A stretch of 45,733 bases of DNA from JBGTLA01 sp041744375 (lineage in GTDB: Bacteria > Actinomycetota > Acidimicrobiia > Spongiisociales > ZC4RG35): the NCBI GenBank assembly GCA_041744375.1, contig JBGTLA010000006.1, positions 1 to 45,733 of the forward strand. The letters are read 5' to 3'. A program made the position numbers and the translations under genes. Of the stretch, positions 26,519 to 35,244 are shown in pieces. How positions within the stretch are numbered: the stretch's first letter is position 1; each line of letters starts with the position of its first letter. Below the pieces are notes generated by a model. The model was not told where the DNA came from, searched no databases, and worked only from the letters and a program-made list of their open reading frames with translations.

Positions 26519-28276
26519 ATGAGAAGGGTCAAGAAGATGGGCGGCGAAGTGCCCCAACCCAGAACGAAGACGAGATCCTCGAGGTTCGAGAACCACAGCG
26601 TTGGCCGCCGCTCCATTCTGTGGATCTCGCTGGTCGTCCTGAGCCTCATCGCCGCGTCATGCACCTCAGAGGTGGCAGACACCACCACCACCGCCGACCC
26701 CGGCACACCTCCGGAGACCAGTGCGCCGGAACCCGACACCACGCCCGACGAGCCCGACGAGCCCGACACCACTTCGCCACCCGACGAAGGCCCGGTCACG
26801 GTTAGGGTCGGCTTGGCGCCCCCGCCGGCGGTCGGCATCGACCCGGTGCTGATCAACGACGAGGCCGGCCTTTCCCTGCTCGGCCAGACCGGCGAGTACC
26901 TGACCTTCTCGGACTCCGAGCTCAACCTGATCCCGGTGCTGGCCGAGAGCTGGGAACCCAACGACACCCTCGACGTGTGGACCTTCACACTGCGCCAGGG
27001 CGCCACCTTCCACGACGGCACTCCCGTCACGGCCGAAGACGTGGCAGCCACCTTCAACGGCCCCATCGCCACAGGCAACGCCGGGTCGGCTTATGAGACA
27101 TATGGGATGGAGGCGGGTGCCGCCGAGGTGGTGGACGAGCGGACCGTGCAGTTCAACCTGTCCCGGCCCAACGGGGCGTTCCCCTTCTTCGTCAGCTCGG
27201 ACAACTACAACGCCGTCATCCTCCCCGCTTCGTTCTGGGAGTCGTACGGCGAGGGCAGCTACGAACAGAGCTTCATCGGATCCGGGCCGTGGATCAACGA
27301 GAGCTACGACCCGGGCGTCGGAGCCGTGTACATCAAGAACGAAAACTATTGGGGCGACAACGCCAACCAGCCGGATCGCATGGAGGTCACGTTCTTCGGG
27401 GACGAAGCCGCCATGATCACCGCCTTCCAGGACCGGCGACTCGATGTCCTCTATCGCGTTTCCTTCACCAACGCCCAGACTCTCGAGGCGGGCGGAGCGG
27501 CGGTGTCGAGCGTGCCCACTGCCCAGCACCGACAGCTCTACATGGACGCGTCGGCTCCTCCGTTCGACGACGTGCGGGTACGACAAGCCATGGCACTGAT
27601 GCTGGACCGGCCCCTGCTCGTCGAAGGCCTCCTCGGCGGCTTCGGGGTGATCGGCAACGACCATCCCATCTGGGAGTTCTATCCCATGTACGACGATGGT
27701 GCCGTATCTCAGCGCTCCGAAGACCTCGACGCCGCCCGGGCGTTGCTGGCAGAGGCCGGGTATCCCGACGGGTTCAGCGCAGCCCTCGACACGCTGGACT
27801 TCGCCGAGATCTCCGACCTCGCCCAGTTGGTGCAGGCCTCGGCCGCCCAGATCGGGGTCCAGCTCGAGGTCAGGGTCCACGACTCGGGTACCTACTACCA
27901 GGACTACTGGTGCGCTTTCCCCTACGAGGGATCGTGCCAGCCGGGTGGCAACGAGTCGATGGGGATCGTGAACTATGGCCACCGTGGGGTGCCCGATGTG
28001 TATCTGGGCGCACCGCTCCTGAGCGACGGGCAGTGGAACGCATCGCATTGGGTCAACACCGACTACGACCAGATGTTCGCCGACTTCACGGGTGCTCCCG
28101 ACCTGGACACCCAGACCCAGGTCGCCGGTGAGATCCAGTCGTTGCTGTGGGAAGAGGTGCCGTTCATCGTTCCCTACTTCATCGACTTCATTTCGGTGAC
28201 GGCTCCCAACTTCGAAGGTCTCGAAGTGACCGGGATGGGCCACTTCCGGATCATCGACGCGGGGTTCACCGACTGA
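26519..28276 (+). CDS. ABC transporter substrate-binding lipoprotein, family 5 (peptide/nickel type)
   Basis: 585 residues. A long basic n-region of about 30 residues contains GRRSILW, a twin-arginine-like motif, and precedes a hydrophobic core and lipobox IAASC (Cys48). A Thr/Pro/Asp/Glu-rich linker of about 40 residues follows, then the SBP_bac_5 domain. That domain has the family hallmarks LAESWEPNDTLDVWTFTLRQG, FHDGTPVTAEDVAATF and VRQAMALMLDR. Membrane-anchored receptor for a dipeptide, oligopeptide or similarly sized solute. The twin Arg and long n-region suggest possible Tat export. First gene of the importer, separated from the permeases by a strong hairpin; its divergent neighbours suggest the ligand is a methylated amine or amide-containing compound (inference). 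Confidence 0.92.
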   Translation: MRRVKKMGGEVPQPRTKTRSSRFENHSVGRRSILWISLVVLSLIAASCTSEVADTTTTADPGTPPETSAPEPDTTPDEPDEPDTTSPPDEGPVTVRVGLAPPPAVGIDPVLINDEAGLSLLGQTGEYLTFSDSELNLIPVLAESWEPNDTLDVWTFTLRQGATFHDGTPVTAEDVAATFNGPIATGNAGSAYETYGMEAGAAEVVDERTVQFNLSRPNGAFPFFVSSDNYNAVILPASFWESYGEGSYEQSFIGSGPWINESYDPGVGAVYIKNENYWGDNANQPDRMEVTFFGDEAAMITAFQDRRLDVLYRVSFTNAQTLEAGGAAVSSVPTAQHRQLYMDASAPPFDDVRVRQAMALMLDRPLLVEGLLGGFGVIGNDHPIWEFYPMYDDGAVSQRSEDLDAARALLAEAGYPDGFSAALDTLDFAEISDLAQLVQASAAQIGVQLEVRVHDSGTYYQDYWCAFPYEGSCQPGGNESMGIVNYGHRGVPDVYLGAPLLSDGQWNASHWVNTDYDQMFADFTGAPDLDTQTQVAGEIQSLLWEEVPFIVPYFIDFISVTAPNFEGLEVTGMGHFRIIDAGFTD

Positions 28277-28300
28277 CCCTGCTCGAACGACGCCCAGCTG

Positions 28301-28331
28301 TTCGGGGCTCCCGCGACGCGGGAGCCCCGAA
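28301..28331 (+). repeat. Strong intercistronic hairpin between binding protein and permease genes
   Basis: Perfect 14-bp arms TTCGGGGCTCCCGC (28301-28314) and GCGGGAGCCCCGAA (28318-28331) with loop GAC, 24 nt after the binding-protein stop and 33 nt before the permease ATG. No T-run follows, so it is not a standard intrinsic terminator. Such hairpins after binding-protein genes typically protect the upstream mRNA or partially attenuate, giving more binding protein than permease. Confidence 0.85.
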
Positions 28332-28364
28332 CCGCGCCGCGGCGGTCAAGAGAAACACCGCCTG

Positions 28365-29318
28365 ATGTCGTCGTTCATCGCTCGCCGGGTGGCGTTGGCC
28401 CTCATCACCCTCGTCTTGATCAGCATCCTGATCTTCGCCGGGACGCAACTCTTGCCGGGGGACGTGGCGAGGCGGGTACTCGGCCCCTTCGCCACCCAGG
28501 CGGCCGTCGACGCCCTCAACGTGAGGTTGGGAACCGACCGGCCCATCCCGGTCCAATACTGGGACTGGATCAGCAGTGCCGTGACGGGCGACCTCGGTTT
28601 CTCGATCTCGTTCTCCAGACCCGTGACCGAGCTGCTGGGTCGGGCCCTGGGGAACTCGGCCAAGCTGGCGGTGGTGGCCTTCGTCATCGTCGTGCCGTTG
28701 TCGATCCTGGGCGGAGTGGTTGCGGCTTTGCGCCGCAACAAGCTCACCGATCGACTCATCACCGTGGGAGGACTGTCGGCCACCGTCATTCCGGAGTTCG
28801 TCTCGGGAATCGTGCTCATCCTGGTGTTCGCCATCTGGCTGAACTGGCTCCCGGGCACGGCGACGGCTCCCGCCGGTGCCGGCTTCCTCACCCAGCTCCG
28901 ACATCTGATCCTGCCTGCCATACCCTTGGTGCTCGTCTTGTTCGGGTACATCGCCAAGATCACGAGGGCCGGGGTTATCGAGGCGCTCGATGCTGACTAC
29001 ACGCGGACGGCCATCCTCAAGGGACTGCCACGATCCACGGTGATCCGCCAAGAGGTGCTGCGCAACGCTCTGCTGCCCACGATCGCCGTGGTCGCCTCCC
29101 AGGTCGGCTATCTGATCGGCGGCCTGGTGGTGGTCGAGGTGCTGTTCAACTATCAGGGGATAGGAAGGCTGCTCTTCGACGCCGCCCAGAAAGCCGACTT
29201 TCCGCTCCTCGCCGGTGGGGTGCTGGTGGTGGCGGTGGCCTTCCAGGTGGCAATGCTGCTCGCCGACATCATCTACGGATGGCTCAATCCCCGCATTCGC
29301 CTCGGGGGGTCGGAGTGA
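28365..29318 (+). CDS. ABC transporter permease, DppB/OppB type
   Basis: 317 residues, six predicted membrane helices. Begins with the family's N-terminal helix (FIARRVALALITLVLISILIF in pieces). The large loop has PIPVQYWDWISSAVTGDLG. The EAA coupling motif is DYTRTAILKGLPRSTVIRQEVLRNALLP (about 208-235), which contacts the ATPase. It forms half of the membrane channel of a dipeptide/oligopeptide/nickel-class importer with the next gene. ATG 28365. Its stop overlaps the GTG of the DppC-type gene by 4 nt, which ensures equimolar synthesis. Confidence 0.92.
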   Translation: MSSFIARRVALALITLVLISILIFAGTQLLPGDVARRVLGPFATQAAVDALNVRLGTDRPIPVQYWDWISSAVTGDLGFSISFSRPVTELLGRALGNSAKLAVVAFVIVVPLSILGGVVAALRRNKLTDRLITVGGLSATVIPEFVSGIVLILVFAIWLNWLPGTATAPAGAGFLTQLRHLILPAIPLVLVLFGYIAKITRAGVIEALDADYTRTAILKGLPRSTVIRQEVLRNALLPTIAVVASQVGYLIGGLVVVEVLFNYQGIGRLLFDAAQKADFPLLAGGVLVVAVAFQVAMLLADIIYGWLNPRIRLGGSE

Positions 29319-30160
29319 GCGTCCCGGTGGCCTCGCGCTCGCATCGTTGGGCCGTCCTGCGGGGTTCCCCCACATTCTGGGTCGGGGCGTCGATCACCCT
29401 CATGTGGATCGTCTTTGCCGTGTTCGGGGACATCGTCACGCCTTACGACCCACTCGGCACCCCCCAAGATGTCCTCAACCGGCTGCAGCCGCCCTCGGCC
29501 GAGCATTGGTTCGGCACCGATTCCCTCGGGAGAGACGTTCTGTCCCGTGTCCTGGCCGGGGCTCGCCAAGTCATGACGGTGGCACTCGCCGCCACCATTC
29601 TGGGCACCGTTGTGGGCACTGCGTTGGGCCTCATCATTGGGTACTTCGGTGGGTTGGTCGACGACATCATCAGTCGCATACTCGACGCCGTTCTCTCCAT
29701 CCCGCTCGTGATCACGGGCATGCTCGCCCTGGCGGCTCTCGGGCCGACCACAGTGGGAGTGATCGTGGTGATCGGTCTGGTGTTTTCACCGATCATCGCC
29801 AAGACGGTACGGGCGGCCGTATTGGCAGAACGTCGGTTGGACTACGTGACCGCCGCCCAATTGCGGAAGGAGAATGTCGTCTACATCCTCTTCGTCGAGA
29901 TCCTCCCCAATGTCGTCAGCATCGTCGTCGTCGAGTTCACCGTTCGGCTCGGATACGCCATATTCACGGTGCTGGCCCTCTCCTTCCTCGGTTTCGGGGT
30001 GGAGCCTTCCGTCCCCGACTGGGGGTTGGCGATCTCCCAGCACTATGCCTTCCTGACCGGCAACGTCTGGTGGCCGGTGCTCTTCCCTGCCGCCGCTATC
30101 GCCTCCCTCGTGGTCGGCGTCAACCTGCTGGCCGATGCCGTGAGCCAGGCAGCCGAGTGA
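29315..30160 (+). CDS. ABC transporter permease, DppC/OppC type
   Basis: 281 residues from GTG 29315 (GTGA overlap with the preceding stop). N-terminal helix (FWVGASITLMWIVFAVFGD) is followed by the family motif YDPLGTPQDVLNRLQPPSAEHWFGTDSLGRDVLSRVLAGAR, here given in its recognisable parts, and an EAA-like coupling loop ERRLDYVTAAQLRKENVVYI. About six membrane helices. Second half of the import channel. The fused ATPase gene follows 10 nt later. Confidence 0.92.
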   Translation: MSVPVASRSHRWAVLRGSPTFWVGASITLMWIVFAVFGDIVTPYDPLGTPQDVLNRLQPPSAEHWFGTDSLGRDVLSRVLAGARQVMTVALAATILGTVVGTALGLIIGYFGGLVDDIISRILDAVLSIPLVITGMLALAALGPTTVGVIVVIGLVFSPIIAKTVRAAVLAERRLDYVTAAQLRKENVVYILFVEILPNVVSIVVVEFTVRLGYAIFTVLALSFLGFGVEPSVPDWGLAISQHYAFLTGNVWWPVLFPAAAIASLVVGVNLLADAVSQAAE

Positions 30161-30170
30161 GGAGGGTGGC

Positions 30171-32177
30171 GTGACGACATCGCCGGTGCTGGCAGTCGAA
30201 AACCTGGCCATCGACTACAAGGTGGGCCCGGCCTGGAAGACGGCCGTACGCGACATCTCTTTCACCATCGACCGCGGCCAGTCTTTCGGCCTGGTGGGTG
30301 AGTCCGGATGCGGCAAGACAACGGTTGCGATGGCGATCATGCGCTATCTCCCCAACAACGGACGGGTGAGCGCCGGCTCCATTTCGCTGGGGGGAAGAGA
30401 CATGACCGAGGCCAGCGGCCGAGAGCTGCGCGACATCCGGGTCAATCAGATATCGATGGTGTACCAGGATCCTGGCTCGGCACTCAACCCTTCCATTCGC
30501 ATCGGCCGGCAGGTGGCAGATGTCTTCGACCTTCTCGGTGTTCCCAAGGACCAGCAGCAACGGCGCGTCGTCGAGATCCTGGAGAAAGTGCAGATCGCCG
30601 ATCCGGTCCGAGTGGCCCGGCGCTATCCCCACCAGCTCTCTGGCGGGATGCTCCAACGGGTGATCATTGCCATGGCCATTGCCTCCGAACCCGCCCTGCT
30701 CGTCCTCGACGAGCCCACCACGGGGTTGGACGCCACCGTGGAAGCAGAAGTCCTCGACCTGGTGAGGAACCTCCGCGACGAGATCGGGACGTCCGTGCTC
30801 TTCATCAGCCACAGCCTCGCCGTGATCCGCAAGATGTGCGACCGCACCGCCATCCTCTACGCCGGCCGCATGATGGCCGAGGGACCAACGGAGAGCATCT
30901 TCACCGCCCCGCGCCACCCCTACACGGTCGGATTGTTGCGCTGTCTCCCCACCAGCGAAACGGGCCGGCGCGACGAGATCGTCCTCGACACCATCCCTGG
31001 CTTCCTGCCGCCGCTCGGCGCCGAAATGGAGGGGTGCGTCTTCGAGCCACGTTGTGCCCTGTCCGAAGACATCTGCCGCCAGGTGGAGCCAGATCTCAAC
31101 GAACTCGCCGGGGACAGGGTCAGCCGCTGCCACTTCCCCGAGCGTGCTCCCGACCTGCCCAGGGCGGTCGCCAACGAGGTGACCCCTCGACGACTGAGCA
31201 CCGAGACGCTCGTGGACATAACCAAGGCCTCGAAGACGTTCGTCCAAGACGGCCATTCCGTGTATGCCCTGAAGGACATCGACCTGCAGATTCGAGTCGG
31301 TGAAACGGTCGGACTGGTGGGAGAGTCGGGGTCGGGCAAGTCCACGCTGGCCAAGGTGATACTCGGAATCCACGCCCCCGACGAAGGCACGGTCATCACC
31401 CTCAGCGGCGACGAACTGGCCGCCGAGCTGGAAAGCAGAGGACACGAGCACATCGGTGCCGTCCAGATGGTCTTCCAGAATCCCGACAGCGCCCTCAACC
31501 GACGACACGCCGTGAGCCGCATCATCGGTCGGGCGGTGAGCCTGTTATGGAAGGGGGGACGCAAGGAGTCCGAGGCGCGCACGAAGGACCTCCTGGCTGA
31601 GGTGAGGATGGGCATCCAGCACTACAACGCCAAACCGCGCCAGCTCTCGGGTGGTCTCAAGCAACGTGTGGCCATCGCCCGCGCCTTTGCCGGTTCGCCC
31701 GCACTCGTGGTGTGCGACGAACCGACCTCGGCCCTCGACGTTTCGGTGCAGGCGGCCATCATCAACCTCCTCTCCGACCTGCAGGCCGCCGAGAACGTGG
31801 CCTACCTCTTCATCTCCCACGACCTCAACGTCGTCAGGTACATCGCCGACCGGGTGGCGGTGATGTACCTGGGCCGGCTCATGGAGGTCGGCCCCTCAGA
31901 TCGGGTCTTCGAGGGGCCCCATCACCCGTACACGGAGGCTCTCGTCTCCGCCTCTCCAGAGATGGCGGAGGACGTCAGGATCCGCCTGGCCGGCGAGATC
32001 CCCGCTGCCTCCAACCCCCCGTCCGGGTGCGTGTTCCAGACCCGGTGCCCGCGCAAGATCGGGGACATCTGCGAGACGGTCGAGCCGGAGCTGGCCGAAG
32101 CCGAGCCCGGGTACTTCATCCGATGCCACATCCCCATCGACCAGCTCCGAGAGATGCAACAGACCCCAATAGTCTGA
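30171..32177 (+). CDS. ABC importer ATPase, two nucleotide-binding domains fused (DppD-DppF type)
   Basis: 668 residues from GTG 30171 with GGAGG at 30161-30165. Domain 1 (about 5-320): Walker A GESGCGKTT, signature LSGGMLQR, Walker B LLVLDEPTTGLD, switch His in FISHSLAVI. Domain 2 (about 345-665): Walker A GESGSGKST, signature LSGGLKQR, Walker B LVVCDEPTSALD, switch FISHDLNVV. Both sites look complete. Each half ends with the oligopeptide-transporter C-terminal cysteine cluster (CVFEPRCALSEDIC...RCHF; CVFQTRCPRKIGDIC...RCHI), which in homologues can hold an iron-sulfur cluster. Powers the two preceding permeases. In most species the two halves are separate genes. Confidence 0.93.
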   Translation: MTTSPVLAVENLAIDYKVGPAWKTAVRDISFTIDRGQSFGLVGESGCGKTTVAMAIMRYLPNNGRVSAGSISLGGRDMTEASGRELRDIRVNQISMVYQDPGSALNPSIRIGRQVADVFDLLGVPKDQQQRRVVEILEKVQIADPVRVARRYPHQLSGGMLQRVIIAMAIASEPALLVLDEPTTGLDATVEAEVLDLVRNLRDEIGTSVLFISHSLAVIRKMCDRTAILYAGRMMAEGPTESIFTAPRHPYTVGLLRCLPTSETGRRDEIVLDTIPGFLPPLGAEMEGCVFEPRCALSEDICRQVEPDLNELAGDRVSRCHFPERAPDLPRAVANEVTPRRLSTETLVDITKASKTFVQDGHSVYALKDIDLQIRVGETVGLVGESGSGKSTLAKVILGIHAPDEGTVITLSGDELAAELESRGHEHIGAVQMVFQNPDSALNRRHAVSRIIGRAVSLLWKGGRKESEARTKDLLAEVRMGIQHYNAKPRQLSGGLKQRVAIARAFAGSPALVVCDEPTSALDVSVQAAIINLLSDLQAAENVAYLFISHDLNVVRYIADRVAVMYLGRLMEVGPSDRVFEGPHHPYTEALVSASPEMAEDVRIRLAGEIPAASNPPSGCVFQTRCPRKIGDICETVEPELAEAEPGYFIRCHIPIDQLREMQQTPIV

Positions 32178-32266
32178 GGACGGGTGAGGCGATCGATGCC
32201 GCCAAAGGCAACGGAGATGCCCTTCACGAGGCTCGTAGCTCGCAGGCGAGGTATCCAATGGTTCGT

Positions 32267-33439
32267 TCAGCGCCAGGTCGCCCTCACGGTCGATGGCGCC
32301 CGAAAGATCAATCCACGGGGGGCGTCGAGGACAGCTCCCGCTAACCCCTCCAACCCGTCGAGCGCGGCGGCCACGGCGGCTTGACACTCGAGGCGGGCGA
32401 GATGGATGCCGAGGCAGGCATGCGGGCCGCGGGCGAAGGCCAGATGCTGGCTCAGATTCTCCCGGCGAACGTCGAAGCGATCGGGCTCCGCAAAGACCGC
32501 AGGGTCCCGGTTGGCGGCCGCCAAAGAGACCATCACGAGCTCCCCCGCCCGGATCGATACCCCACCGAGGCTCGAGTCGCGGGTGGCGTAGCGGTCGACC
32601 ACGGCTGCGGCCGGCTCGAGCCGGAACGCCTCCTCGACGGCGTTGGCCACCAGCGAGCGGTCCTCCAAAACCAGCTCGAGCTGATCGGGATGAGACAGCA
32701 GGAGATGGAAGGCACTGGCTGTCGAGCCGTCGGAGGTGACGATGCCACCGAACATCAGCACGGCGGCATTGGACACGACCTCGGCGGGCGATAGATCCCC
32801 CTGGGCATGGACGATCGACAGCAACGCCTCGGAGCTCTCCTCCAGGATGGACTCGACCGCAGCGGTGAGGTGGCGGAAGGCCAACACACCACCTTCGCTC
32901 ACAGGGTCACCGGCTGTGACCCCCTCGACCGCCGACACGATGGCCTCGTACCAACCGAGCACCTCAGCGGTGTCCGCACCCTCGAACCCGAGCACCTCGG
33001 CCATGACTTCTACGGCGAGCGGCGCCGCCAGCCCCGCACGAAGATCGCCCCCGCCACCGGGAGCCATCGCCGCCACCAGGTGGCGCGCCCGTGCCCGGGT
33101 CTTGTCGGCAAGACGGTCGTGCACCTGGCGATGGTGGAACGGCTCCACGAACGGATCTCGGTGGCGTCGATGCTCGGCACCGTCCAACGACAACATGCTG
33201 GGGCCCACCACCTGGGCGGTCGAGAAGCGGGGATCGTCGACGGTGAAGGTCTCGGCGTCGCGCATGGCTGCTATCGCCTCGAGCCGACCTGTGACCAGCC
33301 ACCCGCTCAGGGCCGGCACCCAAGACACCGGCTCGCGCTCGCGAAGTTCGGCCAACAGCGGATGGGGGTTTCCTTCGAGCTGCACTGGCGTCACCGCCGC
33401 TCCCAAGGGATACATCGAGGTGTGGTCGGGCCGTGACAT
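32267..33439 (-). CDS. Cytochrome P450
   Basis: 390 residues from ATG 33439 (a TTG at 33448 is also possible), a soluble bacterial P450 size. Heme-thiolate signature FARGPHACLG near residue 340; ExxR as EAFR in helix K; PERF-like region PDRFDVRR. The I-helix motif, normally A/G-G-x-E/D-T, reads GGIVTS, so the usual acid before the threonine is Val. Family proteins hydroxylate or otherwise oxidise small hydrophobic substrates using ferredoxin; no ferredoxin or ferredoxin reductase is adjacent. It is convergent with the importer ATPase gene (89 bp between) and has about 200 bp of its own upstream region with no visible gene. Confidence 0.92.
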   Translation of the reverse strand: MSRPDHTSMYPLGAAVTPVQLEGNPHPLLAELREREPVSWVPALSGWLVTGRLEAIAAMRDAETFTVDDPRFSTAQVVGPSMLSLDGAEHRRHRDPFVEPFHHRQVHDRLADKTRARARHLVAAMAPGGGGDLRAGLAAPLAVEVMAEVLGFEGADTAEVLGWYEAIVSAVEGVTAGDPVSEGGVLAFRHLTAAVESILEESSEALLSIVHAQGDLSPAEVVSNAAVLMFGGIVTSDGSTASAFHLLLSHPDQLELVLEDRSLVANAVEEAFRLEPAAAVVDRYATRDSSLGGVSIRAGELVMVSLAAANRDPAVFAEPDRFDVRRENLSQHLAFARGPHACLGIHLARLECQAAVAAALDGLEGLAGAVLDAPRGLIFRAPSTVRATWR

Positions 33440-33642
33440 CTCCGACAATCTAGAAAGAACCGCTCCAGAACCCGTCGACGGACCAGGTGGTAGGAGCCAT
33501 CATGCCGCCGTGCCCCCGCAAGAAGCATCCCTGGCCTTCGGATCGACACGGTATGGCCCAAGGGCGGTCCCGAGCTGCGGATCGATCCCGGAGGGGCCCG
33601 ACGCCAATCCGACGTCGGGCCCGACCGAGTCGAAGGATCGGG

Positions 33643-34518
33643 CTAGCCTTGGCCGCTGGCTGCCCACTCCTCGTAGAGGTCGAGGTAGTGCGGCAACTGC
33701 ACCATCATTTGCTGGTGTGCCTCCTCGTCGAGGAGCATTGCCCGCTCGACCACTCCCGCGAACTCTGGATGCTCGGCATCCAGGAACTCCACCCACGGTC
33801 CCCACCAGTCCCCGCCACCAGAGGGGCCCCGGTAGATCCGGTCGATGCGCCCGTCTGAGATGACGAACGTGAGCGTTTCCGTGGTGGGGGGGAAATCGCC
33901 GGCCGTATGCACGGCGGTGGTCCACAGGTAGTCGCAGTCGACCCATACGTCGTCGGCGGTCTCTTGATCGATGGCGCAATCGACATTTGCGTAGTGGAAC
34001 CCATATGCCTCGTGCTGGGCGAAGGCGAGGTCCATTGTCGCCGCGCCGAGGTGGCCGTCCGGCGGCTCACTTGTGACGAACGTGTCCGACACCAGCGCCT
34101 TCGCCCGCTCGACATCGAAGTCGTTGCGGGCATCGAGGTAGGCCTGGGCGATCTCCACCGGGGTGGCGTCGCCGCCGGCGACCACGTCTCCGTCGGTCAT
34201 GGAAAGCAGAGCGGTGAAGCCCACCGCCAGCACGAGGACGGCGAAGCCCAGGGCGGGCACCACCCGCCTCACTGTCGGCTGTCGCCGATCTTCCGAACCG
34301 TTCGGCGACGGGATGTCGACATCGGGCCGCCGGTCGGCCCCTCCTTCCGTGGTCGGGGGCCCATGGGGTGATGTGGTTTCGGTCATGCGATCCTCCTCGA
34401 GGGCGCGTATGTGACCGCGAAGGCGAGAGGAGACGTCCTCGCCGAACAGCTGCTCGAGCTGTACGTCGTGAGTGAGCAGGTTGGCTCGTCTCAGGCGTGC
34501 TTCGACGTCACTGCTCAT
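33643..34518 (-). CDS. Membrane protein coupled to ECF sigma factor, NTF2-like outer domain
   Basis: 291 residues from ATG 34518, preceded by a strong GGGAGGAG Shine-Dalgarno lying inside the sigma gene. Cytoplasmic part (about 1-85) is charged and disordered-looking. One membrane helix is near 90-110 (VVPALGFAVLVLAVGFTALL). The extracytoplasmic part (about 120-290) begins TPVEIAQAYLDARNDFDVERA and resembles an NTF2/SnoaL-like fold. Its start overlaps the sigma-factor stop (ATGA), the typical arrangement for an anti-sigma factor or membrane sensor of that sigma. No zinc-binding anti-sigma motif (HxxxCxxC) is seen, so it is not a ZAS-type anti-sigma. Confidence 0.78.
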   Translation of the reverse strand: MSSDVEARLRRANLLTHDVQLEQLFGEDVSSRLRGHIRALEEDRMTETTSPHGPPTTEGGADRRPDVDIPSPNGSEDRRQPTVRRVVPALGFAVLVLAVGFTALLSMTDGDVVAGGDATPVEIAQAYLDARNDFDVERAKALVSDTFVTSEPPDGHLGAATMDLAFAQHEAYGFHYANVDCAIDQETADDVWVDCDYLWTTAVHTAGDFPPTTETLTFVISDGRIDRIYRGPSGGGDWWGPWVEFLDAEHPEFAGVVERAMLLDEEAHQQMMVQLPHYLDLYEEWAASGQG

Positions 34519-35114
34519 GTCACTCCTCCCTTCCCGGTCGTGATTCGGGTCGCACGACGTGAAACGACATGGTGGCCGGTCAGCTCGCGAGCGAGCCGGC
34601 GCTTCGCCCGGGCGTAGCGTTGGTCGACGGCGGCGCGGGAGATACCCAACACCGTGGCGATGTCCGGTGGCGCCAGCTCCTCCCACTGGTACAGCCGGAG
34701 GATCTCGCGCTCGGCTGGTTTCAACCTGGCGAGCGCATCGACTACCTCCACCGCCTCCTCGTTGCGCACCACCACCTCGTCGGGGGTCGGGACAGCGATA
34801 TCCCGAGTTCCGGCGGCCCGCTCCGCGAGCCGATGCTTGCGGCGAGCGGTGCGCCGCTGATTCGCCAGCGTTCGGTAGGCAACGCCGTACAGCCACGCTC
34901 GGGCCTGGTCTCCTGCCGGGACGTCGTCCATCCGCCTCCACGCCACCAGAAACACCTCGGCGGCCGCATCCCATGCGTCCCACTTCAGTGCTCGCCGGGC
35001 GCAGTAGGCGAGCACCGCACGGTGATGAGCTGCGTAGAGGTGCTCGAACGCCACCTCCTTGCCCTCTTCTCTCCTGGGTGTTCGATCGTTCACCACGCGA
35101 GCCTCGGTTCCCAT
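34515..35114 (-). CDS. ECF-type RNA polymerase sigma factor
   Basis: 199 residues from ATG 35114 (MGTEARVV); a TTG at 35162 would extend it by 16. Region 2 spans about 22-90 (AFEHLYAAHHRAVLAYCARR; ARAWLYGVAYRTLANQRR). Region 4 is about 125-185, with the helix-turn-helix LARLKPAEREILRLYQWEELAPPDIA in pieces and ATVLGISRAAVDQRYARAKRRL. Directs RNA polymerase to a stress or envelope regulon. Coupled by ATGA to a membrane protein that probably controls it, and divergent from the Mrp antiporter operon across a ~570-bp gap. Confidence 0.9.
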   Translation of the reverse strand: MGTEARVVNDRTPRREEGKEVAFEHLYAAHHRAVLAYCARRALKWDAWDAAAEVFLVAWRRMDDVPAGDQARAWLYGVAYRTLANQRRTARRKHRLAERAAGTRDIAVPTPDEVVVRNEEAVEVVDALARLKPAEREILRLYQWEELAPPDIATVLGISRAAVDQRYARAKRRLARELTGHHVVSRRATRITTGKGGVT

Positions 35115-35244
35115 GTCCTTCTCGGGTGAGATGTCCGGGAGCGGCGAATTCTGACGACTCAAACGTAGACGCGATGAGCTGTCAGAACGGCTCGGGGGCG
35201 GACATCTCTCCGGTGGCGGCTACAGAGTGCCGCCGGGTCGCACG

